64,000 bases of DNA, taken from contig NZ_BMTR01000010.1 of NCBI RefSeq assembly GCF_014649775.1, positions 248,001 to 312,000 on the forward strand, read 5' to 3'. The stretch comes from Streptomyces longisporoflavus. GTDB lineage: Bacteria > Actinomycetota > Actinomycetes > Streptomycetales > Streptomycetaceae. This document shows, piece after piece, positions 52,612-61,741 of the stretch. A program made the translations under genes and the position numbers. Numbering within the stretch: the first letter of the stretch is position 1; each line of letters opens with the position of its first letter. The notes under the pieces were generated by a model. That model had not been told where the DNA came from. It worked only from the letters and a program-made list of their open reading frames with translations, and made no database searches.

Positions 52612-54138
52612 GTGACGACTATGACAGAGGCGACAGGCGCCGCGCTGGCCGAGTTCAAGATGCCCGACGTGGGCGAGGGACTCACCGAGGCAGAGATCCT
52701 CAAGTGGTTCGTGGCGCCGGGCGACACGGTCACCGACGGGCAGGTGGTGTGCGAGGTCGAGACGGCCAAGGCCGCCGTCGAGCTGCCCATCCCCTTCAAC
52801 GGTGTGGTGCGCGAACTGCGCTTCCCCGAGGGCACCACGGTCGACGTCGGCCAGGTGATCATCGCGGTGGACGTGTCCGGCGGTTCCGCGCCCGCTCAGA
52901 CGGACGCCTCTCCGGTGGCGGACGCGGCCCCCGCCCCGGCAGCAGAGGCCGTCCCCGCTCCGGCAGAAGGGGCCGCCCCCGAGGAGGAAGCCGCTCCCGA
53001 AGGCCGCCAGCCCGTGCTCGTGGGCTATGGAGTCGCGGAGTCCTCGACGAAGCGCCGCGCGCGCAAGTCGGCGCAGGACCAGGCCGAGGCCGCGGGGACG
53101 TACTACGCGGCAGCGGTCCAGGCCGAGCTGAACGGCTCTGGCACGGCCGCAGCAGCTCCCGCTGCCCTCGCTGCCCCCGCAGGCCCGGCAGCCCCCGCGG
53201 GCACCCGGCCGCTCGCCAAGCCGCCGGTGCGCAAGCTCGCCAAGGATCTGGGAGTCGACCTCACGGTCATCACTCCGTCCGGCCCCGACGGGATCATCAC
53301 GCGCGAGGACGTGCACGCGGCGGTGGCTCCGTCCGCCGGCTCCGTCTCCGCCCCTGCTCCCGCCGCCGCCCCGGCCCCGGCGTCCGCACCGGAGCAGGCC
53401 GAGGCCTCCGCTCCGGCAGAAGCCGCCGGCACGGACGCCCGCGAGACCCGCATCCCCGTCAAGGGCGTCCGCAAGGCCATCGCCCAGGCGATGGTCGGCT
53501 CGGCCTTCACGGCGCCGCACGTCACGGAGTTCGTGACGGTGGACGTGACGCGGACGATGAAGCTGGTCGAGGAACTCAAGCAGGACAAGGCGTTCGCGGG
53601 CCTGCGGGTCAATCCGCTCCTGCTGATCTCCAAGGCGCTGCTCGTGGCGATCCGGCGCAACCCGGACGTCAACGCGGCCTGGGACGAGGCCAACCAGGAG
53701 ATCGTCCAGAAGCACTACGTGAACCTGGGCATCGCCGCCGCGACCCCGCGCGGTCTGATCGTCCCGAACATCAAGGACGCGCAGGCCAAGACGCTGCCCG
53801 AACTGGCCGAGTCGCTCGGCGAGCTGGTCTCCACGGCCCGCGACGGCAAGACGTCGCCGTCCGCGATGCAGGGCGGCACGGTCACCATCACGAACGTCGG
53901 CGTCTTCGGCGTCGACACCGGCACGCCGATCCTGAACCCGGGCGAGTCCGCGATCCTCGCGGTCGGCGCGATCAAGCTCCAGCCCTGGGTCCACAAGGGC
54001 AAGGTCAAGCCGCGTCAGGTGACGACACTCGCGCTCTCCTTCGACCACCGCCTGGTCGACGGCGAGCTCGGCTCCAAGGTGCTCGCCGATGTGGCGGCGA
54101 TCCTGGAGCAGCCCAAGCGGCTCATGACCTGGGCGTAG
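52612..54138 (+). CDS. bkdC: 2-oxoacid dehydrogenase E2 (second operon)
   Basis: A 508-aa E2 acyltransferase. Lipoyl domain with the Lys in VCEVETAKAAVELP, Ala/Pro-rich linkers, the peripheral subunit-binding domain PPVRKLAKDLGVDLTVITPS with GPDGIITREDVHAAV, and a catalytic domain ending LSFDHRLVDGELGSK. GTG 52612 follows GGGAGAAGG. No E3 gene follows; a terminator ends the operon. Confidence 0.95.
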   Translation: MTTMTEATGAALAEFKMPDVGEGLTEAEILKWFVAPGDTVTDGQVVCEVETAKAAVELPIPFNGVVRELRFPEGTTVDVGQVIIAVDVSGGSAPAQTDASPVADAAPAPAAEAVPAPAEGAAPEEEAAPEGRQPVLVGYGVAESSTKRRARKSAQDQAEAAGTYYAAAVQAELNGSGTAAAAPAALAAPAGPAAPAGTRPLAKPPVRKLAKDLGVDLTVITPSGPDGIITREDVHAAVAPSAGSVSAPAPAAAPAPASAPEQAEASAPAEAAGTDARETRIPVKGVRKAIAQAMVGSAFTAPHVTEFVTVDVTRTMKLVEELKQDKAFAGLRVNPLLLISKALLVAIRRNPDVNAAWDEANQEIVQKHYVNLGIAAATPRGLIVPNIKDAQAKTLPELAESLGELVSTARDGKTSPSAMQGGTVTITNVGVFGVDTGTPILNPGESAILAVGAIKLQPWVHKGKVKPRQVTTLALSFDHRLVDGELGSKVLADVAAILEQPKRLMTWA

Positions 54139-54189
54139 CGAGGCATACGCGTACACCGGGTACACCGCGCACACCGCGGATACCGTGCA

Positions 54190-54238
54190 TACGCCGACGG
54201 GGCCCCGCCACAGTCAGTGGCGGGGCCCCGTCGGCGTA
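54190..54238. terminator. Bidirectional terminator after the second bkd operon
   Basis: A 22-bp perfect stem (54190-54211 with 54217-54238) around a 5-nt loop, between convergent bkdC and the carboxypeptidase gene. Confidence 0.92.
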
Positions 54239-54260
54239 CGCGTACGTGTACCGCGTAGGG

Positions 54261-55151
54261 CTACTTCTTGAAGCCGTAGTCCATCAGCTTCTTCGCGTCC
54301 TTGGTGCGGGCGTCGGAGGAGGTCGAGGTGAGGACCGTGCCGATGACCGTCTTGCCGTTCCGCGTCGCGGCGAAGACGAGGCAGTACTTGGCCTGGGGGC
54401 CGGAGCCGGTCTTCACGCCGATGGCGCCGCTGTAGCTGCCGAGCAGGTTGTTCGTGTTCGACCACGACATGTAGCGGTAGCCGCCGCTCTTCGTGGTGAC
54501 CTTCTGCTTGGTCGACTTCGTCTTCACGACCGTACGGAACGTGGAGCTCTTCATCGCGCTGCTGGCGAGCTTCGTCAGGTCACGGGGCGTGGAGTAGTTG
54601 CTTCCGTTGCCGATGCCGTCGAAGGAGTCGAAGTGCGTGTTCGTCATGCCGAGGCTCCTGGCCTGGGCGTTCATCTTGCCGATGAACGACTTGACGCGGG
54701 CGGAACGCGTGGAGCCCTTGCCGAACTTGTCCGCGAGCGCGTACGCCGCGTCGCAGCCGGACGGCAGCATGAGGCCGTACAGGAGCTGGCGGACGGTGAC
54801 CTTGTCGCCGACGATCAGCCGGGCGGACGAGGCGGTGTTCCTGACGATGTAGTCGCTGTAGGCCTTCTCGATCTTGACCTTGGAGTCGAGGTTCAGGTTC
54901 GACTGCGAGAGGACCACCTTCGCCGTCATGATCTTGGTGGTCGAGCCGGTGGACCTGCGGGTGTCCGCGGCCTTCGTGTAGAGCGTCTTGCCGGTGCCGT
55001 TGTTCATCACGTAGCCGCCCTTGGCGGCGATGGACGGCTTCGGCAGCGCGGCCGCATGGGCCGGGGTCGTGAGGGCTCCGCCCGCGAAGACCGCGCTCGC
55101 GGTGACGATTACGGCCGATGCGCGGCGAATGCCCTTGATGGGGGTTTTCAA
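54261..55151 (-). CDS. D-alanyl-D-alanine carboxypeptidase (S11-like)
   Basis: A 296-aa secreted penicillin-binding enzyme that trims the terminal D-Ala of peptidoglycan stems. A signal peptide ends ALTTPAHA (cleavage after AHA). Active-site motifs are STGSTTKIMTAK (SxxK), LPSGCDAAYAL (SGC in place of SxN) and GAIGVKTGSG (KTG). The start is a TTG at 55151 with GGGAG at proper spacing; upstream ATGs would spoil the signal peptide. No C-terminal anchor helix is seen. Confidence 0.9.
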   Translation of the reverse strand: MKTPIKGIRRASAVIVTASAVFAGGALTTPAHAAALPKPSIAAKGGYVMNNGTGKTLYTKAADTRRSTGSTTKIMTAKVVLSQSNLNLDSKVKIEKAYSDYIVRNTASSARLIVGDKVTVRQLLYGLMLPSGCDAAYALADKFGKGSTRSARVKSFIGKMNAQARSLGMTNTHFDSFDGIGNGSNYSTPRDLTKLASSAMKSSTFRTVVKTKSTKQKVTTKSGGYRYMSWSNTNNLLGSYSGAIGVKTGSGPQAKYCLVFAATRNGKTVIGTVLTSTSSDARTKDAKKLMDYGFKK

Positions 55152-55306
55152 GTTTAATGCTCCCAAAATGCCCAAATGCCCCTGGAATGCGGCCACATGA
55201 GGGTGCCGCTCGGTATGAAGACTCACGAGAGTGGCGAATGGATGCACGCCGAGGGGGGTGATGTCCGGATCGTGGAATGGACGACCTCATGGGTACGTGT
55301 TGTATC

Positions 55307-55321
55307 TATGCTGTGCGCATG
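55307..55321 (+). promoter_or_regulatory. Predicted leaderless promoter of the GntR gene
   Basis: TATGCT at 55307-55312, six bases, ATG at 55319, no RBS. Confidence 0.58.
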
Positions 55322-56029
55322 CCTGTCGCACCCGCCTCGTCCCTCACTCAGGACCCCAAGCTGGACCGCGAGCGAGACCCCGTGCAGTCCCTGAAGCAGC
55401 CGCCCGCCGCCGAGCGCGTGTACGCGCACGTCAAGCAGGGTGTCCTCGACCGCCGGTACGAGGGCGGCACGCTGCTCACCGAGGGCGAGCTCGCCGAAGC
55501 GGTCGGGGTCTCCCGCACCCCGGTCCGCGAGGCCCTCCTGAAGCTGGAGGTCGAGGGGCTCCTGCGGCTCTACCCCAAGAAGGGCGCCCTGGTCCTGCCG
55601 GTGTCCGCGCAGGAGATCGCCGACGTCGTCGAGACGCGGCTCCTGGTGGAGACCCACTCGGTGCGCAAGGCGGTGCCCGCGCCCCCGGCGCTGCTCGCGC
55701 GCCTGGAGGAGCTGCTGCGGACCCAGCGGGAGCAGGCCGCCGCCGGGGACTTCTCCGCTGCCGCAGTGACCGACCGCTGCTTCCACGCCGAGATCGTGCG
55801 CAGCGGCGGCAACGAGATCCTGGCCCGCCTCTACGACCAGCTCCGTGACCGGCAGCTGCGGATGGGCGTGGCCGTGATGCACTCCCACCCCGACCGGATC
55901 GCCAAGACGCTCGCCGAGCACGAGGAGCTTCTGGGCGCCCTGAAGTCCGGGGACGCGGCAGCGGCCGAGGCGGTAGTCACCCGGCACGTCGGGTGGTTCC
56001 AGAATCTGGCCAGGGGCGAAGTCCGATGA
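55319..56029 (+). CDS. GntR family regulator (FadR/FCD subfamily)
   Basis: A 236-aa regulator. The winged-helix domain has AERVYAHVKQGVLDRRYEGG, LTEGELAEAVGVSRTPVREA and LLKLEVEGLLRLYPKKGALV. The C-terminal all-helical FCD domain has metal-type residues in DRCFHAEIVRSGGN and VTRHVGWF. I prefer ATG 55319; ATG 55277 is also in frame. It overlaps the MFS gene by 4 bp, so it probably controls that transporter in response to the transported acid (inference). Confidence 0.9.
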   Translation: MPVAPASSLTQDPKLDRERDPVQSLKQPPAAERVYAHVKQGVLDRRYEGGTLLTEGELAEAVGVSRTPVREALLKLEVEGLLRLYPKKGALVLPVSAQEIADVVETRLLVETHSVRKAVPAPPALLARLEELLRTQREQAAAGDFSAAAVTDRCFHAEIVRSGGNEILARLYDQLRDRQLRMGVAVMHSHPDRIAKTLAEHEELLGALKSGDAAAAEAVVTRHVGWFQNLARGEVR

Positions 56030-57333
56030 GCGCTGCCTCCGCCCCCGTCTCCCTCCCCGGCGACCCGCCCGGCGGCAAGAAGGCCGTGCTCGTCTGGGGC
56101 ATCGGCGTCGCCGTCTACTTCGTCGCCGTCATCTTCCGGACCTCCCTCGGCGTCGCCGGGCTCGACGCCGCCGACCGGTTCCACGTCAACGCGTCCGCGC
56201 TCTCGACCTTCTCGATACTCCAGCTGCTCGTCTACGCGGGCATGCAGATACCCGTCGGCCTGATGGTCGACCGGCTCGGCACCAAGCGCGTGCTGACCAT
56301 CGGGGTCGTGCTCTTCACGGTCGGACAGCTCGGCTTCGCGTTCTCGCCCTCGTACGGAATGGCGCTCGCGTCCCGCGCGCTGCTCGGCTGCGGTGACGCG
56401 CTGACCTTCATCAGCGTGCTGCGTCTCGGCACCCGCTGGTTCCCCGCCCGGCGCGGCCCGCTGGTCGCCCAGCTCGCCGGTCTCGTCGGCATGGCGGGCA
56501 ACCTCGTCTCCACCCTCGTCCTCGCCCGGCTCCTGCACTCCGTCGGCTGGACCGCGGCCTTCGCCGGCAGCGCGCTGTGCGGCGTCGTCGTCCTCGTACT
56601 GATGACGCTGTTCCTCAAGGACCACCCGGAGGGGCACGCGCCGGAGCCGGTGCGGCACACCGGCGGGGCCTTCGTGCGCAAGCAGATCGCCATGAGCTGG
56701 CGCGAGCCCGGCACCCGGCTCGGCCTCTGGGTGCACTTCACCACGCAGTTCCCGGCGATGGTGTTCCTGCTCCTGTGGGGTCTGCCGTTCCTCGTCGAGG
56801 CGCAGGGGCTCACGCGCGGCACGGCCGGGGGGCTGCTCACCCTCGTCGTGCTCTCCAACATGGTGATCGGCCTGGTCTACGGCCAGATCGTCGCCCGGCA
56901 CCACGCGGCACGCACGCCGCTCGCCATCGGCACCGTCGCGGCGACGGCGGCGATGTGGGCGGTCACGATCCACTACCCCGGCGACCACGCGCCGATGTGG
57001 CTGCTCATCACGCTGTGCACCGTGCTCGGCGCCTGCGGCCCCGCGTCCATGATCGGCTTCGACTTCGCGCGGCCCGCGAATCCGCCGGAGCGGCAGGGCA
57101 CCGCGTCCGGCATCGTGAACATGGGCGGATTCGTCGCCTCCATGACGACGCTGCTCGCCATCGGCGTCCTCCTGGACGCGACCGGCGACAACTACCGGAT
57201 CGCCTTCTCCGCCGTCTTCGTCCTCGAAGCGGTGGGCCTCAGCCAGATCCTGCGGCTGCGGACGCGCGCGGTGCGCAGGGAGAAGGAGCGGCTTGTCGCC
57301 AGCCGCGTGGAGGCCGTGCACGTCCCCGTCTGA
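56026..57333 (+). CDS. MFS transporter
   Basis: A 435-aa major facilitator with about 12 TM helices. The loop-2/3 signature GLMVDRLGTKRVLTIGVVLF and the second-half FARPANPPERQGTASGIVNM are visible. Resemblance is to organic-anion or sialate/hexuronate-type MFS proteins; the substrate is unknown. The ATG overlaps the GntR stop. Confidence 0.9.
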   Translation: MSAASAPVSLPGDPPGGKKAVLVWGIGVAVYFVAVIFRTSLGVAGLDAADRFHVNASALSTFSILQLLVYAGMQIPVGLMVDRLGTKRVLTIGVVLFTVGQLGFAFSPSYGMALASRALLGCGDALTFISVLRLGTRWFPARRGPLVAQLAGLVGMAGNLVSTLVLARLLHSVGWTAAFAGSALCGVVVLVLMTLFLKDHPEGHAPEPVRHTGGAFVRKQIAMSWREPGTRLGLWVHFTTQFPAMVFLLLWGLPFLVEAQGLTRGTAGGLLTLVVLSNMVIGLVYGQIVARHHAARTPLAIGTVAATAAMWAVTIHYPGDHAPMWLLITLCTVLGACGPASMIGFDFARPANPPERQGTASGIVNMGGFVASMTTLLAIGVLLDATGDNYRIAFSAVFVLEAVGLSQILRLRTRAVRREKERLVASRVEAVHVPV

Positions 57334-57360
57334 AGACGCGGGAGGAAGGGGCGGTCGCCC

Positions 57361-57410
57361 GTGACCGCGAGGACCACGGCGTGACCGCGAGAGCTACGGC
57401 GTGACCGCGA
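57361..57410. repeat. 20-bp tandem repeat, 2.5 copies, over the end of the isomerase gene
   Basis: GTGACCGCGAGGACCACGGC, a near copy at 57381-57400, and a third half-unit at 57401-57410. The stop codon of the adjacent minus-strand gene (57394-57396) lies inside the second unit, and the third half-unit encodes its C-terminal FAVTP. Confidence 0.85.
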
Positions 57411-58218
57411 ACTCCCGCAGGATTGCCTCGGCGAGACCGTGATCGCCCTCGATCTTGACGCGGTCGGCCACCGACGCGTACGAGACGCGGCCGCAGGCGA
57501 GGCGGAAGTACGTCTCCCAGTCCAGGCTCAGGGTGGCGAGCGGGCCGAGCGAGGGGGCGCCGTCGACCGTGGCCCGCCCCTCGGCGTCCACGCGGACGGT
57601 GCGCAGGAACTCGACGGGGCCGCTCACGTCGAAGACGACCGCCGAATTCGCCGGTGCCCCGGCCTTCTTGGCGACCACGTCCCGCAGTCCGTGCAGCAAC
57701 ATGTCCCGCGCCACGAACGCTCCCTGGGAGTCCAGGTTGCCGGGCTTCCGCAGTGTCGTACGCAGGTCCTGCTCGTGCACCCAGACGTCGAACGCGCGCA
57801 TCCGCATAGCCAGTTCGAGGGTCTGCTCGGTGCCGAGGGGGCCGCGGATCTTGTGGGAGGGGTCGCGCGATTCGTTCCGCAGCTGACGCGTGCGGCGGAT
57901 GATCGTGTACTCCAGCTCGGAGGTCATCTCGGGCGCGGTGTGGTGCCGCCGGACGTCGACCTGCATCTCCATGTAGCGCTGGCCCTCGGTCTTCACGTGG
58001 TAAAGATCGCGGGGCAGGGTGTGGATGGGGCGCGGGTCGCCCAGCATCTCGCAGTCCAGGCCTATGACGTGGGAAATGATGTCCCGCACCGACCAACCGG
58101 GGCAGGGGGTGGCCCAGTTCCACTCACCCTCGGCGAGCGGTGACACCAGCTCGGATATGGCTGATACGGATTGGGTCCAGGCGTCGGCGTAGGTTTGCAG
58201 GCTGGGATGGAGACTCAC
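57394..58218 (-). CDS. Maleylpyruvate isomerase family mycothiol-dependent enzyme
   Basis: A 274-aa DinB/MDMPI-fold protein. WATPCPGWSVRDIISHVIGL carries the first metal-ligand His, and AFDVWVHEQDLRTTL the later His/Glu pair. A C-terminal SCP2-like region has LDWETYFRLACGRVSYA. GTG 58218 follows GAGGGG. The family uses mycothiol for isomerisation or conjugation; the substrate is unknown. Confidence 0.88.
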   Translation of the reverse strand: MSLHPSLQTYADAWTQSVSAISELVSPLAEGEWNWATPCPGWSVRDIISHVIGLDCEMLGDPRPIHTLPRDLYHVKTEGQRYMEMQVDVRRHHTAPEMTSELEYTIIRRTRQLRNESRDPSHKIRGPLGTEQTLELAMRMRAFDVWVHEQDLRTTLRKPGNLDSQGAFVARDMLLHGLRDVVAKKAGAPANSAVVFDVSGPVEFLRTVRVDAEGRATVDGAPSLGPLATLSLDWETYFRLACGRVSYASVADRVKIEGDHGLAEAILREFAVTP

Positions 58219-58387
58219 GGGACCCCTCGACGGTCGTACGCGGGCGGTGGGTGTCTGAGACGCGTAATGGGGGTCCGGGGGGGTCCCCCGGAAAATCACA
58301 GTACGCTGCCCACAGGCACCCCGGCAGTGCTTTCGTGTGACGATCGTAGGCCTGCCCAGACGGCTCGAATGCCAGGACGGTGGTAGT

Positions 58388-59191
58388 GTGCGCGCCTCCC
58401 TCATCCAGATCGCCGTAGACGAGGGCGAATCGGTCAATTCCCGCCGCTCGCGGGTCTCTTCACTGGTCCGTGAGGTCGCCGGACGTGAGCGGCCGGATCT
58501 CGTCGTTCTCCCCGAACTGTGGACCACGGGAGCCTTCGCGTACGAGACGTTCGCGAGCGAGGCGGAGTCGCTGGAGGGCCCCACGTACGAGGCCATGGGC
58601 AAGGCCGCGAGCGACGCGGGGGTCTGGCTGCACGCGGGGTCGGTTCCGGAGCGGGACGCGTCCGGGGACCTCTACAACACCTCGCTCGTCTTCTCGCCCG
58701 ACGGCTCGCTCGCCGCTTCGTACCGCAAGATCCACCGGTTCGGCTTCGACAAGGGCGAGGCCGTGCTGATGGGGGCGGGCAGCGAGCTGGTGACGGTACG
58801 GACGCCGGCCGCGGCGATCGGGCTCGCCACCTGCTACGACCTGCGCTTCCCCGAGCTGTTCCGGGGGCTCGTCGACGCGGGCGCCGAGATGTTCGTCGTG
58901 CCCGCGGGGTGGCCGGCGCGGCGGCGGGAGCACTGGACGCTGTTCGCGCGGGCGCGCGCGGTCGAGGACCAGGTGTACGTCCTCGCCTGTGGCACCGGGG
59001 GCTCGCACGCCGGGGTCCCCCAGGCGGGGCACAGCGTCGTCGTCGACCCCTGGGGTGAGGTGCTCGCCGAGGCGGGGGACGGTGAGGAGGTCCTCACCGT
59101 CGATCTCGACATCGCGAAGGTCGCGGCCACGCGGGAGCAGTTCCCGGCGCTGAAGGACCGGCTTCTCGGGGTCGAAGCCCCGCCGCGCTGA
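58388..59191 (+). CDS. Carbon-nitrogen hydrolase (nitrilase superfamily)
   Basis: A 267-aa amidase-type enzyme. The catalytic triad is visible: Glu in VVLPELWTTG, Lys in SYRKIHRFGFD, Cys in LATCYDLRFPELFR. The branch resembles YafV/Nit2-like omega-amidases and amine-compound hydrolases; exact substrate unknown. GTG 58388 is preceded by AGGACGG; the frame is open to ATG 58337. Confidence 0.92.
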   Translation: MRASLIQIAVDEGESVNSRRSRVSSLVREVAGRERPDLVVLPELWTTGAFAYETFASEAESLEGPTYEAMGKAASDAGVWLHAGSVPERDASGDLYNTSLVFSPDGSLAASYRKIHRFGFDKGEAVLMGAGSELVTVRTPAAAIGLATCYDLRFPELFRGLVDAGAEMFVVPAGWPARRREHWTLFARARAVEDQVYVLACGTGGSHAGVPQAGHSVVVDPWGEVLAEAGDGEEVLTVDLDIAKVAATREQFPALKDRLLGVEAPPR

Positions 59192-59212
59192 GAGCCCCCT
59201 CGGAGCGCGGGC

Positions 59213-59707
59213 CTAGTCGTCGCCCCGCTCCTTCTCCGCCAGGCGGATCACGCAGACCGCGACGGCCAGGAGGAGGGACGCGTCGGCGTCCTCCCGGACG
59301 ATCTGGACGCCGTACGTGTCGCGGACGCGGAACCAGCGGCGGGAGATGTCCGCCAGGAGCTCGCCGTCGTACTCGATGGCGAACTCGCGGTCCAGGATCT
59401 TGCCGCTCACGTCGAGTTCGGTGCCGTCGACCAGCTCGACGCGGTAGTGGTTGCGAAGCAGTGAGAGGCGTTTGCGCTTGATGGTGGCGAGGGCCTCGCC
59501 GCCCCGCTCGATCACCATCGTGTCGCGCAGCGACAGCATTTTGGCGTGGATGTCGATGAGGACGCGGCCCTGCATGTCCTTGAGCTCGAAGGTCTCGCGC
59601 AGGCGCATCGCCTTGCCGTCGACGAGGAAGACCTTCTGGCCCTGGTCGTCCTCGATCCAGTAGTCGTCACCGATGCCGAGCAGCCGGTCGCGTACGAGAA
59701 GTTTCAT
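59213..59707 (-). CDS. LURP-one-related family protein
   Basis: A 164-aa beta-rich protein of the LURP-one/scramblase-like fold: MKLLVRDRLLGIGDDYWIED, VFLVDGKAMRLRETFELKDM and ILDREFAIEYDGELLADISR. Members are implicated in membrane or lipid association; function here unknown. ATG 59707 is chosen over the open frame to 59800. Confidence 0.88.
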   Translation of the reverse strand: MKLLVRDRLLGIGDDYWIEDDQGQKVFLVDGKAMRLRETFELKDMQGRVLIDIHAKMLSLRDTMVIERGGEALATIKRKRLSLLRNHYRVELVDGTELDVSGKILDREFAIEYDGELLADISRRWFRVRDTYGVQIVREDADASLLLAVAVCVIRLAEKERGDD

Positions 59708-59882
59708 GCGGTCATGAGTACCCCGCCGCGCCCATGACACCGGATGAAGCCGGGGCGGTTCACCGTGACGTGGCGTCATGCCGCGGGGCCCGGCGGCCAT
59801 GGAGGTGGCTGCCGGGCCCCGCGACGACGAGTGGGTGGACCTGTTGGCCGGTGGTGCTTTGGCCCGCGAGCGGGCCCACCCG

Positions 59883-60107
59883 TCACAAGCCGTGGCGGTG
59901 ATGGTCGTCTTCCGTCTCGATCACCGTCGCGCCCGGCGGCACGACCGTCTTGCGGCGCGCGTTGGTGAACGCGGCGACACCGATCACGCCCACGGCCATC
60001 ATGATCAGACCGGTGACGGTGAGATTGATGCCGTCCATCTCCCAGTCGGTGGCGAACGCGAGAATGGCGCCCGCGGCGATCAGAAGTATGCATCCGCCCA
60101 GGCCCAT
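59883..60107 (-). CDS. DUF6458 family small membrane protein
   Basis: A 74-aa protein with two TM helices (CILLIAAGAILAFAT and VTGLIMMAVGVIGVAAFT) and a His/Asp-rich tail (ETEDDHHRHGL). ATG 60107 follows GGGAGG. It matches the short actinobacterial DUF6458 family; function unknown. Confidence 0.85.
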   Translation of the reverse strand: MGLGGCILLIAAGAILAFATDWEMDGINLTVTGLIMMAVGVIGVAAFTNARRKTVVPPGATVIETEDDHHRHGL

Positions 60108-60214
60108 GAGGACCGCCTCCCTAAGTCGTGTGGCAGGGCCTCCGGGTACCCGGGCCCGGCACGGTCACACAGGGAAGCGGAAATCACGCTTCAGGCCTCG
60201 CTCCTGAGTGGCCC

Positions 60215-61519
60215 TCAGCCTTCGAGGAACGCGACCAGGGCGTTGGCGAGCAGATGTGGATCGTCCGCCCCGCACAGCTCGCGCACGCTGTGCATCGAGA
60301 GGATCGCGACGCCGATGTCGACGGTCTTGATGCCGTGCCTGGCCGCGGTGATCGGGCCGATGGTCGTGCCGCAGGGCATCGCGTTGTTCGACACGAAGCT
60401 CTGGAAGGGCACGCCGGCCTTCTCGCACGCGGCGGCGAACACGGCACGTCCCGCGCCGTCGGTGGCGTACCGGTTGTTGACGTTGACCTTGAGGATCGGG
60501 CCGCCGTTGGCGCGCGGGTGGTGCGTCGGGTCGTGCCGCTCGGCGTAGTTGGGGTGCACGGCGTGGCCCGTGTCGGAGGAGAGGCAGACGGTGCCGGCGA
60601 AGGCGCGGGCCTTGTCCTCGTACGAGCCGCCGCGGGCGAACACGGACCGCTCCAGGACGCCGCCGAGCAGCGGGCCGTCCGCGCCCGTGTCGGACTGGGA
60701 GCCGTTCTCCTCGTGGTCGAAGGCGGCGAGCACGGGGATGTACGGCAACGAGTCGGCGCCGTCCGCCGTGGCGACGGCGGCGAGCGCGGCCGTACAGGCG
60801 TGCACGGACAGGAGGTTGTCCATGCGCGGGCCCGCGATGAGGTCGCGGTCGCGGCCGAGGTAGGAGGGCGCCTCGATGGGGTGGGTCATCAGGTCCCAGC
60901 CGGTGACGTCGCCGGGGGCGAGCCCCGACTCCTCCTCCAGGAAGGCGATGAGGTCGCCCTCGTGCACGTCGTCGCCGAGGCCCCAGATGGGCTGCATGTG
61001 CTTCTGCTTGTCGAGCTTGAGACCGTCGGCGATCACTCCGCGGTCCATGTGGATGGCCAGCTGCGGGACGCGCAGCAGCGCCCGGTCGATGTTCACCAGG
61101 CGCGTCGAGCCGTCCCGCAGCGAGAGTCTGCCCGCGAGGCCGAGGTCACGGTCGAGCCAGGAGTTGAGCAGCGGGCCGCCGTAGATCTCGACCGCCACCT
61201 GCCGCCAGCCGTGCGCGCCGGCGTCCGGCTTCGGCTTGACGCGGAGGTTGGGGGAGTCGGTGTGGGCGCCGACGATGCGGTACGGGGTGTGGGCGGATGC
61301 CCCTTCGGGGACGTACCAGGCGATGATCGCGCCGCCGCGCAGCACATACTTCCCGCCGGTCGATCCGTCCCAGGCGTCGGTCTCCTCGACCTGCCGGAAG
61401 CCGGCCTTCTCCAGCCGCTCCGCGGCGCTCGCCACGGCGTGATACGGGGAGGGGCTTGCCGCGAGGAAGGTCAGGAGGTCGTCGGAGTGGCCGCGGTCGA
61501 AGCGGGCGGGTGTGCTCAT
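60215..61519 (-). CDS. M18 family metallo-aminopeptidase
   Basis: A 434-aa cytoplasmic zinc aminopeptidase. Dimetal and catalytic residues are visible in VGAHTDSPNLRVK (His), IAGPRMDNLLSVHACT (Asp), FDHEENGSQSDTGADG (Glu pair), VCLSSDTGHAVHPNYAERHD and the final ILSMHSVRELCG (His). It removes N-terminal residues, with acidic preference in the family. The ATG at 61519 is the natural start. Confidence 0.94.
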   Translation of the reverse strand: MSTPARFDRGHSDDLLTFLAASPSPYHAVASAAERLEKAGFRQVEETDAWDGSTGGKYVLRGGAIIAWYVPEGASAHTPYRIVGAHTDSPNLRVKPKPDAGAHGWRQVAVEIYGGPLLNSWLDRDLGLAGRLSLRDGSTRLVNIDRALLRVPQLAIHMDRGVIADGLKLDKQKHMQPIWGLGDDVHEGDLIAFLEEESGLAPGDVTGWDLMTHPIEAPSYLGRDRDLIAGPRMDNLLSVHACTAALAAVATADGADSLPYIPVLAAFDHEENGSQSDTGADGPLLGGVLERSVFARGGSYEDKARAFAGTVCLSSDTGHAVHPNYAERHDPTHHPRANGGPILKVNVNNRYATDGAGRAVFAAACEKAGVPFQSFVSNNAMPCGTTIGPITAARHGIKTVDIGVAILSMHSVRELCGADDPHLLANALVAFLEG

Positions 61520-61676
61520 GCTTCCAGCCTAGCTAGGGGGCGAGCCCTGGTGCGGGGGGCCTTTTCCGGGAGGTTCTCTACCGGATGTGCCCGTATCCGG
61601 GATGTCTGTACCGCAGCTTCGCGGCGGATCTCTCCCTCTCACCCACCCGGCACTCGGCACCACGCGACCCGCCCCC

Positions 61677-61722
61677 CGAAAAAACGAGGAACGGCCCGCC
61701 CCCGGAAGCCGGAAGCGGGCCG
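61677..61722 (-). terminator. Terminator of the acyl-CoA dehydrogenase gene
   Basis: CGGCCCGC/GCGGGCCG stem (61692-61699 with 61715-61722), followed on the minus strand by TTCCTCGTTTTTTC. Confidence 0.85.
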
Positions 61723-61741
61723 CGCCGTAGAACCGTCGAGG

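Noticed and set aside
58000..58016. Third parS-like site (TTCACGTGGTAA)
   Set aside because: Only the central CACGTG is symmetric; the flanks break the GTTnCACGTGnAAC rule.
58519..58527. DnaA box (TGTGGACCA)
   Set aside because: One mismatch at a conserved position and inside a coding region.
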